The notes under the pieces: model-generated | The model's input: only the letters and a program-made list of their open reading frames with translations | What the model was told of the DNA's origin: nothing | Database searches by the model: none | Assembly: GCA_028023455.1 (NCBI GenBank) | Contig: JAQFVV010012402.1 | Coordinates: 12,816,292-12,880,291 of the forward strand | DNA from: Epiperipatus broadwayi | Lineage: Eukaryota; Onychophora; Udeonychophora; Euonychophora; Peripatidae | Length of the DNA stretch: 64,000 bases | Direction of reading: 5' to 3' | Part shown: piece after piece, positions 39,601 through 51,600 of the stretch | Layout of the letters: every line of letters begins with the position of its first letter | Position numbering within the stretch: the first letter of the stretch is position 1 | Made by a program: the position numbers and the translations under genes

Positions 39601-42600
39601 ATGAAAAATCCTTTGTAAAATTTTCAGCAGATGCAGTTGTCAAACTCTTATGGCTGTAAAATATAAAAAATTAATACTTCTAATTTAAAACTAATGTAAT
39701 TTATAACTAATAAATGAAACTCACTTTTCAAAACAATTTCTGATATCACTTATGTTTTGAACAGGTAAATCAAGAACGTTATCCAACTGAAAAAAATTAT
39801 AATTAAAAACAAAAATTATAAATAATGTTATTTATTTTTTAGAAAAAAAAAAAATAATGAATTTTTTTTTTTTTTAATTAAGTAAAAATAACTGAAATGC
39901 TTAGTTGCTCAGGGTATCATGAAATATTCAAGTGACAAAAATAAGATTAATCTTTAATTCAGAAACTTTTAGTTTTTGAATCTATCACTAAAAAATCACA
40001 CAGAGAAATCAAAAGAAATGGTATTTTAAGAATGAGCTATGTTTTGCAAGTTTTTATCTGCATAGGTATCACATTAGATGTTAAAATTAGATCAAGAAAC
40101 AAAATAAAAATTAAATATAAATTTAAAAAATTCATCAGTTCAATTATTTTCATTATTTTCACAATGCAGAAAATAATTCAAATAGCATGAAATTACATCA
40201 AAAAAAAACTTATCAGTAATTTAAAAAAAATTAAAAATTGTTTAGTAAAATATTTTAATTATAAATTTTTTAAGATAAAAGAAGCAAAATAAGTCCAAAA
40301 AAAACAAGCTTAAATGCACATGAAGGTTGACAAATTTAGTGATTTAATATAAGTTTCTCAAGACTTGAAAAAATCAAAAATTTATAATCTAAATGTGAAA
40401 ATTAAGCAGTATTTCAAATAATCCAAATTCAAATTAACTAAGCACTGTATTAAATTGCATTATTTTATTACGTTATAATGTGCGTTATTTATTTAAAATA
40501 AATTTACTACAAAACAATACCAAAATTTTTGCTTAGAGGTATTTAGAAAATATATCACAATATATTTACAAAATTATTTTTATCATATAAAATTTAGAAA
40601 AGATTAACTATGTGATATTCTTACTTGTTGAATGCTTTGGTTAAGATTTTGATGCGTTTTTTGATAATGCTAAAAAAAAAAAAAAAAACCACCAGTCCAT
40701 ATTAGTTATAATAATATTTAATTTATAAAAAAAATTTATTCTGATAAAAGTAAAATAAGCCATTATATTAACAAAAAAAACTCTTACTCACACACATACA
40801 AAATATACAATAACTTATGTAAAAAAACTATTTATTTTATATAGTGCGATGTTTCTAAACTGTAATATTAATAATCAGCATTAAGCTAGTGCACATGCGC
40901 TTTGTAGATTTTTAACTATAAATAAGTACTCTCACTTCAAACACAAGTTAAGTCTTTGGAAAAGATAGAATGAATCCATCTATCTTTTCGAACCCAAACA
41001 CTTATGTATGGGCAAATCTTAAGTATTTGAGAATGAGAGCGTGAAGATATTAAACAGTCACTTTAAATTACTTTTACATGCTTGAATGAATGACGCTGGC
41101 GAAATTTACTAGAATTTACGATACGTCATTCTTATTTGAAATTAAATGTATGTAAATAAACTATTAATTTTATATAGCGCGATGTTTATAAACTGTAATA
41201 TTAATATTCAAGCATGTAAAAATAATTTAAAGTGATTGTTTAATATCTTCACGCTCTCATTCTCAAATACTTAAGATTTGCCCATACATAAGCATTTGGG
41301 TTCGAAAAGATAGATGGATTCATTCTATCTTTTCCAAAGACTTATCTTGTGTTGAAGTGAGAGTATTCATTTATAGTTAAAAATCTACAAAGCGCATGTG
41401 CACTAGCTTAATGCTGATTATTAACATTACAGTTTATAAACATTGCGCTATATAAAATAAATAGTTTTACATACATTCAATTTCAAATAAGAATGACGTA
41501 TCGTAAATTCTAGTAAATTTCGCCAGCGTCACTCATTCAAGCATGTAAATGTAATTTAAAGTGATTGTTTAATATCTTCATGCTTTCATTCTCAAATACT
41601 TAAGAATTGCCCATACATAAGTGTTTGGGTTCGAAAAGATAGATGGATTCATTCTATCTTTTACAAAGTCTTATCTTGTGTTTGAAGTGAGAATATTCAT
41701 TTATAGTTAAAAATCTAGAAAGCGCATGTGCACTAGCTTAATGCTGATTATCAATAACTTATGTAAGTATTTATAGAACTAATTGCATATTGCTAGCTCA
41801 TATACAAATATAGAAAACAGATCTTGTCAGTTATGACCTAATGTTACATTATTTTCGCAGTGCTACCTATATTGTTTTATTCCGATTTTATATTTGTTTC
41901 ACAGGAGTGCTGATAAAATAATGGAAAGTCGGGTGATAATAGATAATATCTGTTTTCTATAATTATTTATATATAAATGTACGTACAGATATTGATTCTG
42001 TTAAACTTTTTTAAATTTTACTTATGATAGCAAAAAATCCAATGAACATTTGCGATTACATTTTTACTTTAATAATTTCAATCACATCACATTTGCGATT
42101 ACATTTTTACTTTTAATATTTTCAATCACATCAGCCCATTGGATGATTAAAATTCCTATAGTTATAATATTAACTTTTTACCAACTGGTTTTATCAATAT
42201 AGAAATAACCTTTCAACAAAGTAAATTTATCGGTTGTTTTCTCTTAGCGTGTTGAAACCGCTTGAGGGCATAATTTCTATGCAAATGCACAGAAATATGC
42301 CATTTAAGTGGCTGCCCCGCTACATAACATTCTATTCCAATGGTTAAGCATAGAAATAGTCCATTTACTTGTCTGCGGAGCCTATTTCTATGCTACAGCA
42401 CAGAAATAGGACGTTTAATTTTGCCGCAGAGGACGCCGCCACTTACAGTGAACTTATAAGAACAATCCCATTTTAAATTTAGCTACAGTATCTATTTCTA
42501 TGCTACAGCACAGAAATAGAATATATTATTCTGCTGGCAGTTTATACGAACAATCCCATTAATAACATTTACGGATACAGGTATTTACAGCACAGAAGTA

Positions 42601-45600
42601 GGATATTTATTTTGCCGCAGCGGCCGTTACCACTTACGATGAACTTTGTGTTACGCAGTTTCTACAAACAATCCCATTTTAAATTTCGTTATGGTATTTT
42701 GTGATGGTGTCTGTAATTGAGACTGTCAATAGACTTCAAATTCGCATGCCCAAGTCATTATTTTCCAAATCCAGTGATGTAGTATGAGGTAATAAAAATT
42801 GTGCAAACTTTGCCCCGCTTCTCTAGACAAGGGTGACACTTTAATCAATTGTCAAAGGGGAGGTGTAAGCGTGATTTTTACGAAATCGCACTAAAATTCA
42901 CTTTTGCGTGAGATAAATCACGAGACCAATCGAAAATACCAGCTTTATTTTTGGACACGATGTTGTTTTGAATAAATTCTTTCTTTTTATTCTTATTAAA
43001 ATTACAAATTATATTTGCATGGCCACGATGTTGTTTTGTGAAAATTATTTCTTTTTATTCTTATTAACATTAACAATTTTATTTGCATGGCCATGATGTT
43101 TTTGTTTTGGAGAAATTATTTATTTTTCTTCATGTTAAAATTTGATTTGCGTGGCCACAATATTGTTTTTATTTGTTTTTATTCTTGTTAAAATTACAAA
43201 TTTCATTTTAGAAAAAAAAAAATTAAAAAGAAAAAGTTTATCCAATTTATTTTTTATTTATTTTACATAAATTTCTTACGATTTTATTGTAAATCAAAAA
43301 CAGCACTATAAAGTTGAAAAAAAAAAAAAGAACAACGGCCTGGTAACATTGTAATTCTATTTGTTTACATAGAAATTACGCTCTCAAGCGGTTTCAACAT
43401 GCTAAGAGAAAACGACCCAATTATCATTAAAAAAATAAAATAAATAATAAGTAAAGAAAAAAAAACAATATAAAATCATAATCAAGATACCTTGATTAAA
43501 TATATATATGTATATAAAATGTAGTAGTTGCATTTGGATTTAAACCTGTCAATAGTTAAATAAAAAAATTTCATTAGTTTAATATCAACTTTAAAATTAT
43601 CTAAATTAATTTAAAATTAATTAAAATGGTTTACTTATTAAATAGTGATTTTAAAATAAATTGTGTTGTAAAATGGCTGTATATATTTTTACAGGCGATC
43701 TATCAAATTTTCTTTTCTTTTTTCATAATTTCTCAGTAAATTTTAAGGTTAGTGTTGACATATATTTATATTTGGAATATTAATAAAAACATAAATAGTT
43801 TTATATGTATATCTGTAATAAGACAAAAATTCCACATTGATAGATTCACTTACACCTGGGTCTCTTTTTACGCGGACTTATTTAACATGATTTTGAAGTT
43901 ACGTGATTCCTGTTTCACCGGAAGTCGAACTTCGATAATGCGCTATTACTTTAAATAATAAATTTTGTGCACTTACGTTATATTGAAAGTAATAGCACAT
44001 TATTGGAATTCGATTTTCATCCTAGTAATTTCAATATTTTCAGTGCTTTATAATAGTAAGATTTTATGCAATAATGAAATTAAAATCATGATTTCCACAT
44101 TTTATGTATACACACATTAAATTTTACAAGATTATAATGTAAATTTGTTCAAACGTTGTGCGTGTTAATTTTGCATTTTAAATCACATTCACTTTTTGCT
44201 TTTTAAACCCTTTGAGACCGAAAACCGCTTGTTTACGCATTAAAAAAAGTTTACAATTTCGACCGCAATAGCGTGCAAACCGTATACGTCACAGTCACGC
44301 TTTTTTTTTCTTTCTCTCCGCCATTTTTCTATCTTTTTGTACGTCTAAAAATTTTTTCTGTGCGATGAAAATTAGATTTTTTATAGCAATTTTTGTAAAG
44401 TACATTATTAAAATTTTGTAATTTTTTTATCTTTCTAGATTTTATCAACCGATAAAAAAATATCGGGAAACAATTATTTTCGCCGCTAAACGTAATTACG
44501 TTTCTAACGAACTTTTCTGTTGATGTGTTTGATTTTGAGGTTTCGTATTCCCCATTACCTGTAAGTATTCAACATTCATCATCATCATCTCCCACTAATA
44601 TATAATAATTGCTTGTAATTCCTTTGGGTTATTTATTTTATTTTATTTACTGTTTTTATACATTTCATTGTAGATAAGTTTTTATTCATTTTATAGCATA
44701 CTTTGCTATTATGGTTTGCTATGTAATAATGCATAATTTAACTCACTCTTACCCTCATGATATTCCAATAATGTAGTAATTATTTTTTACATGCATAACT
44801 TAGAATTTACTACGTTTTTATTCATTTCATTGTAGATAACTTTTTATTCATTTTATAGCATACTTTGCAGATAACTTTTTATTCATTTGATAGCATACTT
44901 TGCTATTATGGTTTGCTATGTAATAATGCATAATTTAGCTCACTCTTACCCTCATGATATTCCAATAATGTAGTAATTATTTTTTACATGCATAACTTAG
45001 AATTTACTACGTTTTTATTCATTTCATTGTAGATAACTTTTTATTCATTTTATAGCATACTTTGCAGATAACTTTTTATTCATTTGATAGCATACTTTGC
45101 TATTATGGTTTGCTATGTAATAATGCATAATTTAGCTCACTCTTACCCTCATGATATTCCAATAATGTAGTAATTATTTTTTACATGCATAACTTAGAAT
45201 TTACTACATTTTTATTCGTTTCATTATAGATAACTTTTTATTCATTTGATGGCATACTTTGCTATTATGATTTCCTATGTAATAATGCATAATTTAGCTC
45301 ACCCTTACCAGTTGCTCCACATCATCATCATCAGTTATTTTGAAATTGATTTTGCTCATGCATTTATATTTTCAACAATTTGCAAACTGTCTTCAAACTA
45401 TCCATCTGTTCTGTGAAACTAACAAGGTGAAAAAAATAAATACCTCACAATGCTGAATCAACAGTCATCATCATCTCCCACTCATATATAATAATTGCTT
45501 GTAATTCCTTTTGATTATTTATTTTATTTTATTTACTATGTTGTTATTCATTTTATTTTAGAAAAAATTTTTAAATTATTTATTTGCATATTTGGCAATT

Positions 45601-48600
45601 ATGATTTGCCATGAAATAATGCATAATTTATCTCGCCCCACCCCTGATTTTTCAATAATATAGTCATTATTTTTTACCCCATAACTTAGAATTTACTATG
45701 TTGTTATTCATTTTATTTTAGAAAAAATTTTTAAATTATTTATTTGCATATTTGGCAATTATGATCTGCCATGAAATAATGCATAATTTATCTCGCCCCA
45801 CCCTGATTTTTCAATAATATAGTCATTATTTTTTACCCCCATAACTTAGAATTTACTAAAGTTATTACTGTTATTTTTTTTTTGATCCTCACTAAAACCT
45901 TGCATTTCTAATAGATATCCCGCATAGAGGGCCTAGAAAAACAACTGCTTGAAAAAATAGAACATATAGAGTGTCAAGCAGAAAAAAGAAATTGAAATGA
46001 TCACCTTTTGCTACATTACACCAACAATCTGTAACTCAGGTAGGTCATGTTATATATTATTTTTTTCTGCATTTTATGACGAATGTGATGAAGCTGTCTA
46101 TGAAATTGTCATTTTAGGCTATATCTTTCAAAATTGAGAGTTTGTGAACAATGTAAAAATAAAGATATTTAAAAATGTGAAAAATCTCCTTTCTTTAATT
46201 ATTTTTTTGTGGTAATGACTATTTTATCAGCTTCATTACATTCTTTCATATTTGCACTTTCTAAAAATGTATATATATTTGTTATTTATTGTAATAAATT
46301 AGACATTTCATTTAAAATTGTATGTCCTGTAATTTTTTCTGTGAATTCAAAATGGCCGTTCAGGTCTCTAGGGGTTAAAAAAGAACGTAATCAATTATTA
46401 ATCATTTAGTGTCCACAAGTTTATTTTTAAAAGATCAGTAATAGCAGTGGGCACAATTAAATTTGACAATTAAAAATTAAAATCTGATTTTTAATTGTAA
46501 TTAACAATTTAAAAATTACTTATGGTGACTTGAAATTAATGTGATGTGAAATTTGATTTTTAAACGGAATTGAAAATTAAAGACAAAAATAAGAATTTAA
46601 TTTTTAGTTGTTAGTTTCATAAGCAATAAAATCATCATCTCAAAGATTAATTACTAATTATGTTGTCACCAGAAAACCATTGACACAGCATGAGTGTGAA
46701 GTTGGCGATTTGCAAACAAACGTGTTTTTCGACAAATAGCTATAATAATTAAAACGTGTATAAAAAAATGTAAATTACTGTACTGTAAATTATGCATAAA
46801 AATATATTATTTTGAATAAAATTAAATAGTATAGTTAAAAAAAGTTTGTCTTGTATCAATTTTTTTCAAATTTGAAATTTTTTATTAGTCATATTTTATT
46901 TCCTTATTTTTTTTTTTGGCGCGAATTTTAAAGTAATTTTACGTTGGTGCTTTGCTTTTACGCGAATTTTGAAAAATCACAGACCGCATCCCCCCTTTTT
47001 CAATGTAAGTTACGTCTATTTTTGCGCGATTTCATTTGCACGTGTTTTCTGAGGAACCTATCTATCGCGTAAAACGAGACCCAGGTGTATTTACATTTTA
47101 TATACTGCATACATTTCAATAATAATCTTTAAAATAAAATTATAGAATATTAAATTATAGTTAAAATATGTGGACACATGTATATGTATTATGTTTTGGG
47201 TATAATTAAAAAACACTAAATTTTACATATTGAATAAATTATTTAAAAAACAGTTAATTTACTTAAAATTGGTATTTAAATATTAATTCCAGTATACAAT
47301 AGATAAATAAAAAGGAATATTTATTTTATTTTAATATATGAGTATAAATAAATTTTGTGTCTTAATTTCTAAAATTATAATTTTTTTATTGTTTTAAAAC
47401 ATATATAATATTTATTTTATAAAATTTGTAAAAAGTGATTTAACATTATCAAATGCTGGTTTAGAAGAAAAGAACTTTTAGAGAATGAATAGATAAATGG
47501 ATTTAACTCTAAATAAGGAAAGACCATGGAAATGAGTGGAATTACAAATTACAGGATAAAATATCTATAAATAAGCATTTATTTTTATAGCGTCCGTATA
47601 CAATTTGTAATTACATTCATATCGACCTTTCAAGCCAATTGTGCAAACGCTTTGAGAGTGTTAAATAATAAATGAATACCCTCTGACCAATACAAGATAT
47701 AGAATTTATGCAGGAATAAAAAGAATCCCTTTTATTCCTACGACTCAAATATTTATATATGAGCAAATCTGAAGTACTAGCACAGAAGGTATGACAATAT
47801 AACAGTCACTTTAAATTACTATAAACAATGTCTGAATGAATGACGCCGATGAAATTTTCTAGAATTTACTAAATATCATAGAAATAATATTTACAGTAAT
47901 ATGTTTGACAACATTCATCTCACATTAGACTGTCATTCATTTATATATGCTATGCATATATAAAATTTTATTTGATATAATGGGATAAAGTCACAAAAAC
48001 ATCTTGTTCAGAAGACTACAGTTTTCTGAGAATCTAAATATAACAATAGGGTGATATCAACTCACTGTTTTCAATAGTGCTATATCAAAGCTGGGTATTG
48101 TGAAAATTTCACAAAATATTTTTTTAGAAGTTCACAATGAAAATCCAGAGTAAATTTTGTAAAATGCTGAATAAGGTCTTAATCCTTTCTTAAAATAAAA
48201 GCATATTGTCAAAGAAAAAATGACAATTTTACTGGAATACTTGTAACATGGAAAAATAACTTATATATAACATCAATGTACATAAGAACACTTAATGGAA
48301 TTTTTTAGCAGAAGATTTTGAACTTTAAATTTATTTATTTATTACAAAAAATGTCTAGATGTGGATTATATATATATGTTTGTAAATAATAAATATTGTG
48401 TTAATGACAGGAAGTCACAATTTAGTTGGCATTCCTTGTGAATAAAAGAAAAGTTTCCCAAATAATTTACCTTTTTATATAAATCATTTATGTTTAAGTA
48501 TACACGTTTGATTAATACATAAATATCTTTCATTACCAAAAGATATTGAAATAAATCGTAAATAATATTTACCAGCAGTTATTATTTTATCTAAGAAAAA

Positions 48601-51600
48601 GTGTGTTTGTTTTATTTCATTATACATATTACAGATATAAGAATAAGTTTTTGTATGTAACTAGTTATGGAGAAGACTTATGCATTTAATTATTATTCGA
48701 TAAATATGAATAGTTTAATATTTATAATGTAAATATATTAAAGAATAATTAAGTAATAAATATGTATAACGTAAAGTACCTCTATGAAGTATAATTTCAT
48801 AAATCTATGTTTGTTTGGTGATTAAAATAATGAACAAATTAAACATCCTATTTATATATTTATTTCAGCAATATTGTAATAGTTCATAACCTGTTTTGGT
48901 ATCTTATTGTATTGTTTGCAGCACATCACAATGAAATCCATAAACTGACATAATAAAAACAGAAGTCAGTTCAAAAGTAAATTCATTATTTATTTCATGT
49001 ATATGTCTATTATTACTATTATTATTATTTTTATATTAATAAATTTTCATTTTTATTTAATAAATTGTTTTCTATGATTATTTGTAATTAAGTTATCACA
49101 TTCCCTTATTTATCATTCATTCACATCTTAATATATTGTAACTAGTAATGAAATTTTATAAGTGAATCCCTGAAAAGTTGAATAATATTAAAAATTATTA
49201 ATATTCTTGTGAAGTAAATAATTTTACAGATGTAGAGAGAACTTAAACATTGATTAAATATGGTTTGAGTACAATAAAATTCCCTTTGTAATTTAAACTA
49301 TATTTTAATAATTTAATAAATTTATTTCTTTATATCCACTCCACAGTAGTCTAAACCCTGAGAATCTCTATTTTGTATTCATTTATTATTGTTGCATTTA
49401 GGCTAGCTCAAACATTGGATAAGCATTTTTCATGTTTTATTTATTTATCATTATATTTAACATGTGACCTAATTTTTAAAAGAGTAACAATTCCAATTTG
49501 CATGCTCTCCTTAAGAGTTATTGGTTACTGTTAGCAATATATATATATATATATATATGCTTCCAAAAAGTATCTTTTTCATAGTAAATTTACTTACATC
49601 CACATTATTTAAGTTATCCAGATCTTGGATCATTCAATATTATAGATCATAGCCCAACCTAATTAATATTTTATTATAAATAAACTAATCAATGAAGAAT
49701 TATTTTCTTATAATATCCGAAAAACATTTATATAAAGGCAGTACCAAATTAATGATAATTTACCCACTTAAATTTTTTAAATGCATAGATTTATAATTAT
49801 TTTTAATAGTAAAGGTTAAAGAATTATAAAAATTAAAAAAAAAAAAAAGGATATTCTTTTGATAGCCGGCACGTCCACTTGACGGCATTGTTTACGCAGC
49901 TGTACTTATGGCTAATACAACAGTTTTGTTGTATTAGCCATTTTAGCTGCTTAATGACATTGCACAGTAATATTACAGCCTGTTTTGTGCTTTGCCACAC
50001 TTCATGTGAATTCGCACAATTCACAGTTGGCTACCGGATCATGTTACAGTGTTTTGTATTTCAAATGGAAATGTAGAAAACATAGAAATTTTTAATTTCT
50101 ACTTAAATCACACAGTCTGAATTACTAAAAATTGTCCCACCCTTCCCTACACAACTTGAAATGTGGAAAACATCAGCAAAGGGTAGGGCCGAACATGATT
50201 TCCCAGAGATAACTGTACGAGAAAAATAAACAAAGGCTCCACAATAATGTTTCTGAAAGCAGTCTGTCTCGTATATTATTGTTGTATATTATTTTTGTGA
50301 TTATGCTAAAAAAAAAAATTGTTTTCCAGAAATTAAAAAAGACAGCAAAAACTAAAAAGTACCATTTTTTTAAAAAAAAATAACATAAAAAATGTAAAGA
50401 CATAGTAGAAAAATAAGTCTTGGAAAAAAAAAAGGGGTGTGTGATTATTTTTAATTTTTGTTTTGAAAAACCAAAAAAATTAGAACAAGATTTTATTTTA
50501 AAAAAAAGTTAATACAAATACTCAAAATTATTGTTTTTTTTAAAAAACAACATCAAAAATTTAAAAACATAGTATAAAAATAAAAGTCTTGAAAAAAAAA
50601 AAAAGGTGCGGTTGTTTTTAATTTTTGTTTTGAAAAACCAAACAAAAGTAGAACAAGATTTTATTAAAAAAAAAAAAATTAAAAAATAACATAAAAAAAT
50701 GATTTTTTTATATTTTTGTTTGGTTTTATTAATAAAATAAAAGTATTGGTCCGGTAATGTTACATTTGATTGTTTTTTCACAAAAACAATGCCATCAAGC
50801 GGCCGTGCCTGGCTATCAAAAGAATATTAAGCAATTTTGCAGAGACCTATTTAAATATCTTAACGGTCACCCAACTCAATAATTATAATAATAAGAGCCC
50901 ATTCCTGGATAACATTACTATCCTATTCTCCCATTCTTCTTAAACCCTAGGTCTTTACTATATAACCAACTAATATCTAATTTACTAAGATAAATTATCA
51001 ATAATATATTTATTTTATAAAAATTTAAAATGTGATTACTTTTTTTTAAACAACAACAGCAAAAAAAATTAAGGAGAGCCTTTTAACGTAAACATATTTA
51101 AAGTTCTTCATGTATTATCATCAACAATAATTAATTATTGTTGCTTTGGAATCTTTAAACATTATTAATACAAACATAGTATAAGACTTATAAAAATTTT
51201 ATTGATTTATTTTAAATTTTTAAATATAAAATATGATTAATCATTCAATACTTGAAAAAGATCCTCCTGCTGCTTCATTTTTTCTTTCATTTGTTGTCTA
51301 TATTCAAGAATTGTCTGCTGATGTTGATTGACAAGACTAAAAACTTGGTCATACATTTGGGAAACAGTTAAATGTTGATTGTTTGCATAGACCATAACAG
51401 ACTGGAGCTGCGCACTAATCTAAAAATATAAAATAAAGAATAATATTAAAGGCAATTCATTAATTTAAAAGCTATAAATAATTTTCATTTGTAATAAAAA
51501 ATTAAAATTCTCATCTATCTAATTTTTATAGCTTTTCATCCTTGTAGTTTCATAACTTCTTGTCTTCATAACTATAAATTTAGCTTTCTTTTGCACATTT

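Larger units (their letters stand above)
42232..43418. mobile_element. Non-autonomous DNA transposon with about 50-bp TIRs
   Basis: The left end GGTTGTTTTCTCTTAGCGTG matches the reversed right end GGTCGTTTTCTCTTAGCATG, and similarity continues through gttgaaaccgcttgag to attctatg. Flanks aatttatc and caattatc agree at six of eight bases, a possible worn 8-bp duplication. No transposase. It contains two internal repeat arrays, listed separately. Less AT-rich than its surroundings near the ends. Confidence 0.8.
43853..47087. mobile_element. 3.2-kb repeat-filled DNA transposon, TA target
   Basis: Ends CACCTGGGTCTCTTTTTACG and, reversed on the right, CACCTGGGTCTCGTTTTACG, with TA on both outer sides (43851-43852 and 47088-47089). 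A 2-bp TA duplication suggests the Tc1/mariner type, though other groups are possible. I see no intact transposase. A weak 45920-46000 stretch (QAEKRN...) might recall a Cys-rich transposase tail, but this is not convincing. More than 1 kb of the inside is tandem repeats. Confidence 0.75.

Noticed and set aside
44640-45860. CRISPR-like regular repeats
   Set aside because: Eukaryotic tandem repeats without unique spacers, inside a transposon.
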